The notes under the pieces: generated by a model
The model's database searches: none
Told to the model about the DNA's origin: nothing
What the model saw: only the letters and a program-made list of their open reading frames with translations
Made by a program: the position numbers and the translations under genes
Part shown: positions 56,543 through 64,000 of the stretch, one piece after another
How positions within the stretch are numbered: position 1 is the stretch's first letter
Layout of the letters: the number at the start of each line of letters is the position of its first letter
Source of the DNA: Ectothiorhodospira sp. BSL-9
GTDB taxonomy: Bacteria; Pseudomonadota; Gammaproteobacteria; Ectothiorhodospirales; Ectothiorhodospiraceae
Length of the DNA: 64,000 nucleotides
Assembly: GCF_001632845.1 (NCBI RefSeq)
Contig: NZ_CP011994.1
Span: 744,001-808,000 of the forward strand
Direction: 5' to 3'

Positions 56543-57783
56543 GATCCCGAACTCCTGATCAGAATGCGACTCTCCACCCGGTCGTTCCGGGCGCTGGCCG
56601 ACTGGATATCCACGGCCCAGCCCGCTTCCTGTTCCAGTTTCTGCTTGAGCCGGTCCAGGCCCTGCAGGTCACGCAAGTGCAGGTCCAGATCCAGCCGACC
56701 CGCCTGATAGCGCAGGCCCTGGATGCTCAGACCCTCCTCCCCCGCCAGGGCCGGTGCGGCCCGGGTGAGCAGATTCTGAAGGTCAGAACCCGACCCATCG
56801 GGGCCGGATGACAGACCCCGCAGGGCCGTTTCCATCTGACGTCGGGGGTCAACGATACGGCCGCCGGGGAAGGTCTGCTGGTAGACCTCGATCATGCGTT
56901 CCTCCAGGGCGGTCTGTTCGGCCCCCAGGGACTGCAGGTTCCAGCCCAGGCCGACAAACTGGATTACCACCCAGGCCAGCAGCACACTGGCAGCGATCCG
57001 CCAGGACCGCCACAGGTGGTCCATGGAATCCCGGGGGCTGTAGGGGCCGCATAGCAGGTTGAGCGGGGGGCGGGCAGGCCAGTGCGCCGCCAGGTGTTCC
57101 AGCAGACTGGATGGGCTCTCGCTCAGCGTGAGCTCCATACCATGACTATCCTCCTGAAGGGTCCGAAGCGCATCATCGCCGGGCCGGCCAGACCCATGGC
57201 GCAGGACCTTCAGGTGCTGCGGGCGTTCCCCCTCCGGGGTCTCCTCCAGGCAGCGACGCAGCAGAAAAGCGGCGTTGTCCCGCTCCAGGGTCGTGCCCCT
57301 GCCCTCACCCATGGACAGCCAGCCGCCCTCGCCTTCCAGCCACAAGACCCAGGCATCCGCCTCGGCAGGCAGCACGGCGGTGTCCGGGATCATCGCCGCG
57401 GGCTGGATGCCGGCCCCGCGCAGGCCATCCAGCCAGGCCTGCATGTCCGCCTGGGAGACCACGGCCACCGTCAGGTCGCCATTGGCGCGGCGGGTGCCGG
57501 GGGCAAAATGCAGGATCTCCACGTCGTCCGCCAACTGATCTTCCAGGGCATAGGGCAGCGCCCGGCGAAGTGCCCTGGGGTTGCGGGTGGGGATGCGGGC
57601 CTGGGTCAGCAGGACCCGGGCGCCGGGGGCCAGTACCCGGCAGGCGGCATCCGGGGCCTGGGCCCGCAGGGCATCCAGCGTGTCGGTGCCCAGGGGCGTA
57701 AGTCTGCCATCGGACGCCTGGAGCACACCCTGCCAGGTGCTGTCTTCCGGGTGGGGCCTGAGGATGAGGTGACGCTGTGTCAA
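56539..57783 (-). CDS. gspL: Type II secretion system protein L
   Basis: A 414-residue bitopic protein linking the cytoplasmic ATPase GspE to the platform. The cytoplasmic actin-like domain comes first (LTQRHLILRPHPEDSTWQGV, RALPYALEDQLADDVEILHF). A single membrane helix lies at about 255-275 (SVLLAWVVIQFVGLGW), followed by a periplasmic ferredoxin-like domain. The start is taken as TTG at 57783, preceded by AGGAG. That TTG overlaps the stop of the upstream protease by four bases (TTGA). The longer ATG start at 57819 would lie inside the protease gene. Confidence 0.88.
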   Translation of the reverse strand: MTQRHLILRPHPEDSTWQGVLQASDGRLTPLGTDTLDALRAQAPDAACRVLAPGARVLLTQARIPTRNPRALRRALPYALEDQLADDVEILHFAPGTRRANGDLTVAVVSQADMQAWLDGLRGAGIQPAAMIPDTAVLPAEADAWVLWLEGEGGWLSMGEGRGTTLERDNAAFLLRRCLEETPEGERPQHLKVLRHGSGRPGDDALRTLQEDSHGMELTLSESPSSLLEHLAAHWPARPPLNLLCGPYSPRDSMDHLWRSWRIAASVLLAWVVIQFVGLGWNLQSLGAEQTALEERMIEVYQQTFPGGRIVDPRRQMETALRGLSSGPDGSGSDLQNLLTRAAPALAGEEGLSIQGLRYQAGRLDLDLHLRDLQGLDRLKQKLEQEAGWAVDIQSASARNDRVESRILIRSSGS

Positions 57784-60425
57784 TGGATCGGGCTCCTGGG
57801 GCGATGGCCCCCTATCCATTCAGCGATGGTGGGATCAGCTGTATCCATCTGGATATCCTCGGAAGTGTTCCGGATGGCCATGGGCAGGCTCAGGCTACGG
57901 CCGGCACCCTCGACCTCGGTCAGCACCACAGAACCATAATGAAAGGTGTCCAACTCATCGCCTTGGTATCGGGTTTCAATGCTCAGATACACGCTCTGAC
58001 CCGGGGCCAGGGAAAAACTATGGGGTGAGGCCTGTGCGAAGCGTCCGTCCTCCATCTGGGCGACCACATCCCAATGGGTGATTTCCCCAGAGACATTGGT
58101 CAAGCGGCGGGTCCACCCACAGTCATGGACGCAGGCCCCATGCCCGAGACTGGCCAGGTTCAAACGGCTCGGATCACCCGCACCTGGAGGGCCATGTTCC
58201 CCGCGCAGGCTCGGGTTTGCCGCTTCATAGGCTGATCGGGACTCGTCCAGAAGCAGCGGTGCACTGACCGCCCTCACGGTATCCACCCGCCCGCTGCCTC
58301 GGTCAAAGGGTGTGGCCGGCTGACCTTGATGGTCCCGGATACCCTCCCACCGGGCCGTGGTCATGACCGCGGAGCGGGCCTGCGCTGGCGTCCAGTTCCG
58401 ATGCAGGGATGTGATCAATGCCATCAGACCTGCCACATGAGGGCTGGCCATGGAGGTGCCATTCCAGATGGCGTAGCCTACGCCGTCCACCACCGGGGCC
58501 AGGATGGCCGACCCGGGCGCCACCACATCGGGCTTGATCACGTCGGGCGCCTGCCGGTTCCACCCACGCGAACTGTACGATGCTACGCGGTCCGCAGCGG
58601 CGGGGTCATGACGGACTTCAGTCCCCGAGAGGCTGCCCATCAAGGGTTTACCGCCTTCCCGTGCCTCACTCATCCACTGCGCCAGACGTTGGGCGTCCTT
58701 TTGGGTGATATGCACGGCAGGCAATACGTGTGCATCCAGCACCAGCGCCGATTCATCGCCTGGATCCACCTCGGCCAGGATCATCCCGGCACCACCATTC
58801 TCCCTGACATATTGTCCCTTCTCCACGCGGGCATTTTCACCACGATCGCAGATCACGATCTCACCATTGAAACGGCCCTCAAACTTCCCTTCACAGTAGC
58901 GATCCTGGACATCCTTTGCGTGGATGATCGGGGCGCGGTCGAGGCCCCGGGTCAAGGCCACCCCCGTGATCCTCTCGTTTTCATCACCCCAGGCCACCTG
59001 CAAGTGGTTGACGTAACTCAGTGCGTGCGTGCTGGAACCCACCGTGAAGACCCAGGGTGCATCACCGGGAGTATCCACGGTGGCTGCGTCTGGTCCGGAG
59101 TTGCCTGCGGCGACCACCACATGGATCCCCAGGTCGATGGCCGTCAGCAACGGGAGGCCCAGCACGGAATCCTCCCAGGGGTTGTAGTCCGCGCCGCCCA
59201 GCGAGAGATTGAGCACATCCACCCCATCCATGACGGCCTGTTCCACGGCGGCGATGAGGGCCGAATCACGAAAAAAACCATCCTCGTTGGAATAGGCATG
59301 ATAGGCGATGAGGTTGGCGTGGGGCGCCACGCCCGAGATATTGGCGTTCAGGCGCAGCCCCGAGGGGGCGTATACCGTGACCTCCCGAACAAAATTCCCC
59401 ACCGCCGTGGCGGCCACATGGGTGCCATGACCATCGCGGTCCATGGCGTTCAACCCTGGATCATCCAGTACCCAGGCACCAATCAATTTATTGTTACAAG
59501 AGAAATTAGGATTGTAGAGGCGATCGTTGCGAGGATCGCACACCCCGTAAAAATGACCACGGGGGTTGTCATGCACATAGCCATCATCACCGACTTGCGC
59601 AAATGAGGGACTGTGTGGATTGATGCCGGTATCGATGATACCCACCACAATGCCCTCACCCATGGTGGGCGGCAGCCCCGGATGGGCCTTGCCCGACCAG
59701 ATGGCGGGCGCACCGATCAGGGCTGCACCGGGAGATACGAATTCTGCCCCAGGCACGTTGAGGTTGATGCTGCCGCCACCGGAGCTGAAGCAGGCCGGAA
59801 GGACGAGGGAAACCCCCGCCGTCGTCAGCAGAATGACGGTGGTGCGTGGACCTCCATGACGCCGATAGGCCCAGAAGGCCACGATGAGGATCAGCAAGGG
59901 AAGGCCCAGCCACCTCCATGACCACACGAACGCCCAAGGCGCATCTTGTTGGCCTTCGTATGGCCATACCGTGTCGTCCGCCGCCCCATGCATCCTCGTG
60001 AAGCCTTCGGGCTCCACGGCCAGGATGTCGGGATGCTCCCGAATACGCCCTGCCTCGGATGCACTCAAGTGAACGGCCAGCCCATGCATTGTGACGTCGT
60101 ATTCCCGGACAATGGTCAGGGGTCTTTCCAGATCGGATTCCAGATCCCGGATGATGCGTTGTCGCTCCCCCCGGAGGTATTCACGGTACTGCCTGACCGT
60201 GGCTTGCTCCATGTCCAGTCGTACTGCGCCGGCCACTCTTGGGTGGGTGGCGGGATAACCCGGAACACCCCCTTCATAGCGAGCGATGGGCTCCCCGGAA
60301 AGCGTGACGATATGAATCGACTGTTCCTCGGCCAGGGCCATGAGGGGCAGGAGCCATAACGCCATGAAAATACACCATTGCCTCACTTGCCGGGGCAGGA
60401 TCACAGCCTCAACACATGCCTTCAT
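57780..60425 (-). CDS. Membrane-anchored subtilisin-like (S8) protease within the gsp operon
   Basis: An 881-residue protease with an N-terminal hydrophobic segment (19-32) and an I9-type propeptide-like domain (about 70-145). Two closely spaced membrane segments follow (172-188 and 196-212), with a charged YRRHGGPR stretch between them. The catalytic domain carries Asp265 (GIIDTGINPH), His333 (DRDGHGTHVAAT) and Ser658 (NGTSMASPHVAG). A protease-associated domain is inserted at about 490-580. It sits between gspK (117 bases away) and gspL (4-base TTGA overlap), so it is translationally coupled to a secretion-platform gene. A standard gsp operon has no such gene. It could be a secretion client, a processing enzyme or a surface protease; none is proven. 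Confidence 0.88.
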   Translation of the reverse strand: MKACVEAVILPRQVRQWCIFMALWLLPLMALAEEQSIHIVTLSGEPIARYEGGVPGYPATHPRVAGAVRLDMEQATVRQYREYLRGERQRIIRDLESDLERPLTIVREYDVTMHGLAVHLSASEAGRIREHPDILAVEPEGFTRMHGAADDTVWPYEGQQDAPWAFVWSWRWLGLPLLILIVAFWAYRRHGGPRTTVILLTTAGVSLVLPACFSSGGGSINLNVPGAEFVSPGAALIGAPAIWSGKAHPGLPPTMGEGIVVGIIDTGINPHSPSFAQVGDDGYVHDNPRGHFYGVCDPRNDRLYNPNFSCNNKLIGAWVLDDPGLNAMDRDGHGTHVAATAVGNFVREVTVYAPSGLRLNANISGVAPHANLIAYHAYSNEDGFFRDSALIAAVEQAVMDGVDVLNLSLGGADYNPWEDSVLGLPLLTAIDLGIHVVVAAGNSGPDAATVDTPGDAPWVFTVGSSTHALSYVNHLQVAWGDENERITGVALTRGLDRAPIIHAKDVQDRYCEGKFEGRFNGEIVICDRGENARVEKGQYVRENGGAGMILAEVDPGDESALVLDAHVLPAVHITQKDAQRLAQWMSEAREGGKPLMGSLSGTEVRHDPAAADRVASYSSRGWNRQAPDVIKPDVVAPGSAILAPVVDGVGYAIWNGTSMASPHVAGLMALITSLHRNWTPAQARSAVMTTARWEGIRDHQGQPATPFDRGSGRVDTVRAVSAPLLLDESRSAYEAANPSLRGEHGPPGAGDPSRLNLASLGHGACVHDCGWTRRLTNVSGEITHWDVVAQMEDGRFAQASPHSFSLAPGQSVYLSIETRYQGDELDTFHYGSVVLTEVEGAGRSLSLPMAIRNTSEDIQMDTADPTIAEWIGGHRPRSPIH

Positions 60426-60542
60426 TTGTGGTTACATCCATCGCCGACTGATCGCATTTCAGACGATAACACAGCCCCGCTGACCGGGATGCCACGGGAC
60501 AGCGCCCGAACCCAGGACCACCTTCAGGGCACATGAAGGCCC

Positions 60543-61382
60543 TCATGGGCCACAGGGGATCTGCTCACGCAGGATCACTCGCTGCTCGGCGATATCCAGC
60601 AGGCTGCAGAGCAGGAAGCGGCGGCCGGCCAGTTCGGTGCGCACGGCCAGACGATAGTAGCGGGACGTAAACTCTGTCTCCTCATCATCATCCGCGTCCG
60701 CCTCGCCGAAGACCTCGCGAAGGATCTCCGGCGCCTCGGCCAGGTTCATGCCGGCCCCCGTGCCGGGCAGTGCCGTCAGGTAAGGGGCCACCGCCCGCCA
60801 GACCTCGTCGTTCACCCCCTGCACCAGCCGCAGTTCCGTGGGACTGAGCATGAGCTGGTTACCGCTCAGATAGGGTGGCTCCTGGCTGTGATAGCCGGGG
60901 TCGTCGGTCTCCGGGTCCAGCCAGTCGATGATGCTGCGGGTGAGGCCGTCGCTGTCCAGGGTGACACCCTGGGCCTCCAGGGACACCGCGTCCAGCAGTT
61001 GCACGAAGCGTTCGTGCACGGATTCATCCTCGGTGGCCAGATCATTGATATTGAACCGGCAGTGCATATCCTCCAGCCACACGGTGAGATCGGCATCCTC
61101 CAGGACCACGGGGATGGGAGGGGAAACGCAGCCCTCCCAGGGCAGGTCCACATCATCATCCTGGTGTACCTCACCCAGCAGTCGCAGGGCATAGGCCTCG
61201 GCACCCAGGGACAACTGGTAGGCCTGGTCGTGGGTGAACACATTGGTGGTGCGGCGGATGTCCATGTGCTGTCGGGTGGCCATGGACACCGCCGCGATGG
61301 TGGCCAGCGTCACCACCAGCAGGGCGGTGAGCAGCGCCACCCCCCGCTGTCTGGCCGGTGACTGGAAGGTTCGGCGCGCCAT
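60543..61382 (-). CDS. gspK: Type II secretion system minor pseudopilin K
   Basis: A 279-residue large pseudopilin at the tip of the pseudopilus. Its prepilin segment QRGVALLTALLVVTLATIAA lacks the Glu at +5, as is normal for GspK. It has the typical VWLEDMHCRFNINDLATEDE and IDWLDPETDDPGYHSQEPPY. Its start codon shares one base with the gspJ stop. Confidence 0.92.
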   Translation of the reverse strand: MARRTFQSPARQRGVALLTALLVVTLATIAAVSMATRQHMDIRRTTNVFTHDQAYQLSLGAEAYALRLLGEVHQDDDVDLPWEGCVSPPIPVVLEDADLTVWLEDMHCRFNINDLATEDESVHERFVQLLDAVSLEAQGVTLDSDGLTRSIIDWLDPETDDPGYHSQEPPYLSGNQLMLSPTELRLVQGVNDEVWRAVAPYLTALPGTGAGMNLAEAPEILREVFGEADADDDEETEFTSRYYRLAVRTELAGRRFLLCSLLDIAEQRVILREQIPCGP

Positions 61383-62008
61383 CAGCGCACCGCGTACAGG
61401 CGGGAGACCCGGCCCATGCCGTCCAGGTCCAGGATGACCTCCACCGCCAGGGGCAGGCTGGCCAGGCCGCCCTCCTGGCCGGCGGGGGGCCAGTAGTCCA
61501 GGGCTGACGTCCCGTCGCCCTCCCGGAAATGGAAGCGTACCTCCCAGTCCCGCAGGGCGGCCGCGCCCTCCCGGCTCAGCAGGGGCATGCGCCCGGTGGG
61601 TTCTTCATGGCCACCATCCAGGGCGGACCAGTAAAGCCGGTACAGCGTGCCCTCCTGCATTTCCCAGGCAACGCGCTGCAGGCTGCTGCGCCCCGTGCCG
61701 CTGCGGGCCCCGGCGCGGATCAGCTCCAGGCGCGGCGGCTCACGCAGGCCGGAAAAGCGCAGCGGTGGTCGAAGGTCTCCATAACCGTCCCTGGCAGATC
61801 GCTGAGCGATCTGTTCAAGATCACGCCCCATCAGGGTGAAGGCCAGCTGCACCTGGCCCAGACGCTCGGCGGAGGCCGAGGTGATGGCCTGGGAGTCCAG
61901 AACCGTGCGCAGTCCTCCGTAGGCCATCACCGACACCAGGGCAAAGATGCCCAGGGTGACCACCAGTTCCAGAAGGGTGAAACCCCGCTGCCCGTGCCTG
62001 CTCGTCAT
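61382..62008 (-). CDS. gspJ: Type II secretion system minor pseudopilin J
   Basis: A 208-residue pseudopilin with prepilin motif QRGFTLLELVVTLGIFALVS; the Phe after the cleaved Gly and Glu at +5 are present. AFTLMGRDLEQIAQRSARDG follows, typical of GspJ. The ATG at 62008 overlaps the gspI stop by four bases. Confidence 0.93.
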   Translation of the reverse strand: MTSRHGQRGFTLLELVVTLGIFALVSVMAYGGLRTVLDSQAITSASAERLGQVQLAFTLMGRDLEQIAQRSARDGYGDLRPPLRFSGLREPPRLELIRAGARSGTGRSSLQRVAWEMQEGTLYRLYWSALDGGHEEPTGRMPLLSREGAAALRDWEVRFHFREGDGTSALDYWPPAGQEGGLASLPLAVEVILDLDGMGRVSRLYAVR

Positions 62009-62412
62009 GGATTGAGGAACCCCGTGAGCCGGGCCAGGTAGGGTGTGCCCGGGTCGTCCTCGGCGCGCACTGTCACCTGGATGCGGGGCACGGCCCCCAG
62101 GGTGTAGCCGGCCACGTCCAGGTCCCGGGGCTGGATCTCCACCTCCCAGTACCATTCCCGTTCCGCCATGATCACTGCACCGCGTCGTGTGCCCCGGGCG
62201 GGCTCTTCCATGCCCGCGCGATAGCGCGCCATCACGTTGCTGGCCACCCAGTGAGCATGGGTGCGATCCCGCAGGTAGGCGGCATTACGGGCGTTTTCGC
62301 TGGCCACCTTGATGATGGCGCCCATGGCCACCGCCAGGATGGTCACGGCCACCAGCACCTCCAGGAGGGTGAAGCCTGATTGCCGGCGTGCCTTGGTGGG
62401 AGTGGCCCTCAT
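62005..62412 (-). CDS. gspI: Type II secretion system minor pseudopilin I
   Basis: A 135-residue pseudopilin; prepilin motif RRQSGFTLLEVLVAVTILAV. ASENARNAAYLRDRTHAHWV and the C-terminal LARLTGFLNP are family features. Start at ATG 62412, overlapping the gspH stop by four bases; the frame upstream of it is a chance extension. Confidence 0.93.
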   Translation of the reverse strand: MRATPTKARRQSGFTLLEVLVAVTILAVAMGAIIKVASENARNAAYLRDRTHAHWVASNVMARYRAGMEEPARGTRRGAVIMAEREWYWEVEIQPRDLDVAGYTLGAVPRIQVTVRAEDDPGTPYLARLTGFLNP

Positions 62413-62945
62413 AGCCGGTCCTCCGGGCGTTTCACCTGGATACGGCCATTGGGCTGCCCCTCGATGATGAAATAGGGGCGGCGGGTTCGGTCGGCATGCA
62501 GGTGCAGTTCGAAGGGGGTGATCTCGCCAGTGATGCCCAGGTAGACGTGGGGGGCCGGATTGTCCAGGGTGCGATCCAGGCTCACGGCGATGCCCTCCAG
62601 ATGCAGCTCCAGTTGGATGTCCAGGTCCTCCAGTCTGCGTTCCCGGAACTGGCGGTCCGTCTCCAGGGGCAGCCATTCATAGGTACGCTCCCCCACCTCG
62701 AACTCCCGCAGAAAGGTGTAGCCGTGGCGGGAAAAACCCACCGCCGTCTCCTCGGCGGTGAGGATGCCTTCGTCCCGGGCCAGATCCATCAGGGCCACGA
62801 TGCGACGCGCTTCCTGCTCGATCATGCGATCACGGCCCCCATCCCCCACGGCGATCACTGCAAAGGTGAACATGATGCCGATGATGAACAGCACCACCAC
62901 CAGTTCCAGCAGGGTGAAGCCCCGGCTGCGATGAATCTCAGTCAC
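62409..62945 (-). CDS. gspH: Type II secretion system minor pseudopilin H
   Basis: A 178-residue pseudopilin with prepilin motif RGFTLLELVVVLFIIGIMFT and a GspH-type body (VALMDLARDEGILTAEETAV, SRHGYTFLREFEVGERTYEW). It overlaps the gspG end by eight bases. The orphan FimT/GspH gene at 41967 is a separate relative. Confidence 0.93.
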   Translation of the reverse strand: MTEIHRSRGFTLLELVVVLFIIGIMFTFAVIAVGDGGRDRMIEQEARRIVALMDLARDEGILTAEETAVGFSRHGYTFLREFEVGERTYEWLPLETDRQFRERRLEDLDIQLELHLEGIAVSLDRTLDNPAPHVYLGITGEITPFELHLHADRTRRPYFIIEGQPNGRIQVKRPEDRL

Positions 62946-63372
62946 CCCAGTTGCCGATCTCCGCGTTCATGCCTTCGCCGCCTGGGCGTCCATCGGCCCC
63001 GAAGGTGTAAAGGTCAAAATCCCCCCGGGAGCCGGGATGCAGGTACTGATACTCGTTGCCCCACGGGTCCCGGGGCAGGCGGTCGATGTAGCCGCCCTGG
63101 CGCCAGTTCCGTGCCTCGGGCTGACCGGAGGGGCGTTCCACCAGGGCCTGCAGTCCCTGATCAGTGCTGGGATAGTTGAAGTTATCCAGCCGATAAAGGT
63201 TCAGGGCACTCTCCAGGGCGCGGATATCATTCTGGGCCTTGGTGATGCGGGCATCGTCGGGGCGGTCCATGACGCGGGGGACGACGATGGCGGCCAGGAT
63301 GCCCAGGATGACCACCACCACCATGACCTCGATGAGGGTGAAGCCCTGTTGGGCGTGTCTGCGGAATGTCAT
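62938..63372 (-). CDS. gspG: Type II secretion system major pseudopilin G
   Basis: A 144-residue major pseudopilin. Prepilin motif QQGFTLIEVMVVVVILGILA, then IVVPRVMDRPDDARITKAQN, and the conserved C-terminal GYIDRLPRDPWGNEYQYLHP and DLYTFGADGRPGGEGMNAEI (calcium-binding region). Spacing of 44 bases to gspF. Confidence 0.96.
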   Translation of the reverse strand: MTFRRHAQQGFTLIEVMVVVVILGILAAIVVPRVMDRPDDARITKAQNDIRALESALNLYRLDNFNYPSTDQGLQALVERPSGQPEARNWRQGGYIDRLPRDPWGNEYQYLHPGSRGDFDLYTFGADGRPGGEGMNAEIGNWGD

Positions 63373-63416
63373 GGGTTCAAGTCTCCTTTTGCAGAGGAAC
63401 GGATGGGGCCGGTCCG

Positions 63417-64000
63417 TCAGGTGACCAGCTGGTTGAGTTCGAAGATGGGCAGCAGGATGGCCAGGACGATGATCAGGACCACCACGGCCATCACCAGGAT
63501 CAGCAGGGGTTCGAGCACACCCATGAGCATGGCGATGCGGGTTTCCAGTTCCCGTTCCTGATTGGCCGCCGCCCGGTCCAGCATGTCGTCCAGGGCACCG
63601 CTGGCCTCGCCGCTGCGGATGAGGTGTACGGTCATGGGCGGGAAGTAGCCACTGCGTTCCAGGGCCACGCCGATGCCCGAGCCCTCGCGCACCCGCTGGG
63701 CCACGGCCTCCACCGCCGCGCGCATGGGGCGGTTGGCCATCACCTGGGCGGCAATGCGCAGCGCCTCCAGCACCGTCACACCACTGGCGGAAAGGATGGA
63801 CAGGGTACGGGCAAAGCGTGCGGTATTGATGCCTCGGGTGAGCCGGCCGATCAAGGGCAGACGCAGCAGGAATCGGTGCCAGGCATGCAGGGGCCCTGGG
63901 CGACGCAGCAGGCGTTCGACCGCCAGGGCACCGAGGGCCAGCCCGCCCAGTAAATACAGGCCGTAATCCCTGAGACCATCACTGACAGCGATCAACGTGC
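63417..64000 (-). CDS. gspF: Type II secretion system inner-membrane protein F (5' end beyond window)
   Basis: The last 194 residues of GspF, the polytopic platform protein. Segments include TARFARTLSILSASGVTVLE, FPPMTVHLIRSGEASGALDD and LEPLLILVMAVVVLIIVLAI, all standard for the C-terminal half with its final membrane helices. The gene continues past the right edge of the window on the - strand, so its start is not visible. Confidence 0.93.
   Translation of the reverse strand, partial: TLIAVSDGLRDYGLYLLGGLALGALAVERLLRRPGPLHAWHRFLLRLPLIGRLTRGINTARFARTLSILSASGVTVLEALRIAAQVMANRPMRAAVEAVAQRVREGSGIGVALERSGYFPPMTVHLIRSGEASGALDDMLDRAAANQERELETRIAMLMGVLEPLLILVMAVVVLIIVLAILLPIFELNQLVT

Overview
This window reads as chromosomal DNA of a GC-rich gammaproteobacterium, most likely of the Chromatiales/Ectothiorhodospiraceae type. 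The grounds are gammaproteobacterial gene orders (murJ-ribF-ileS-lspA-fkpB-ispH, rpe-gph-trpE, purEK next to purC, gsp genes), a Tat-exported high-potential iron-sulfur protein, ahcY under an S-adenosylhomocysteine riboswitch, and a maltooligosyl-trehalose pathway. The lineage is inferred; no rRNA or tRNA gene was seen.

Layout. 0-8 kb: cell-envelope and housekeeping operon (lipid II flippase, riboflavin kinase, isoleucyl-tRNA synthetase, signal peptidase II, FkpB, IspH), interrupted by a reversed small DUF1640-like gene. 8-10 kb: a ybiT-type ABC-F gene bracketed by inverted short repeats, with a REP-like pair beside it. 10-13 kb: porin-glnK-amtB operon behind a sigma-54 promoter with an NtrC-like site, then ubiK and a CBS-domain gene. 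13.8-27.5 kb: tryptophan genes in two blocks, trpGDC and rpe-gph-trpE, separated by a trehalose block (treY, frameshifted treZ, GH15), a metallopeptidase and a decayed vapBC pair. 27.6-32.2 kb: methyltransferase, purEK, purC, bioD and a TorD-like chaperone. 32.4-33.7 kb: two coiled-coil genes, one with a putative winged-helix tail. 34-40.3 kb: lipoamide dehydrogenase-like flavoprotein, riboswitch-ahcY, metF, typA. 40.4-45 kb: cupin, YcgL, membrane protein, orphan FimT/GspH pseudopilin, HiPIP, speA.

45-53.5 kb is a run of exported-protein genes: a Pro/Gly-rich secreted protein with a DUF4168 partner, a BamD-like lipoprotein, a subtilisin-like protease, a lower-GC lipoprotein of unknown function and a beta-helix-like protein. 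An MFS transporter follows. 55.2-64 kb holds a type II secretion operon, gspF-G-H-I-J-K, a second subtilisin-like protease, then gspL-M-N. The protease stop codon overlaps the gspL start.

Functional links: AhcY and MetF serve the activated-methyl cycle. GlnK/AmtB and the porin form a nitrogen-uptake unit. TreY/TreZ would convert alpha-glucan to trehalose, but treZ is frameshifted as read. The exported proteases and other secreted proteins beside the gsp operon are candidate type II secretion clients. The most unusual feature is the membrane-anchored S8 protease translationally coupled to gspL.
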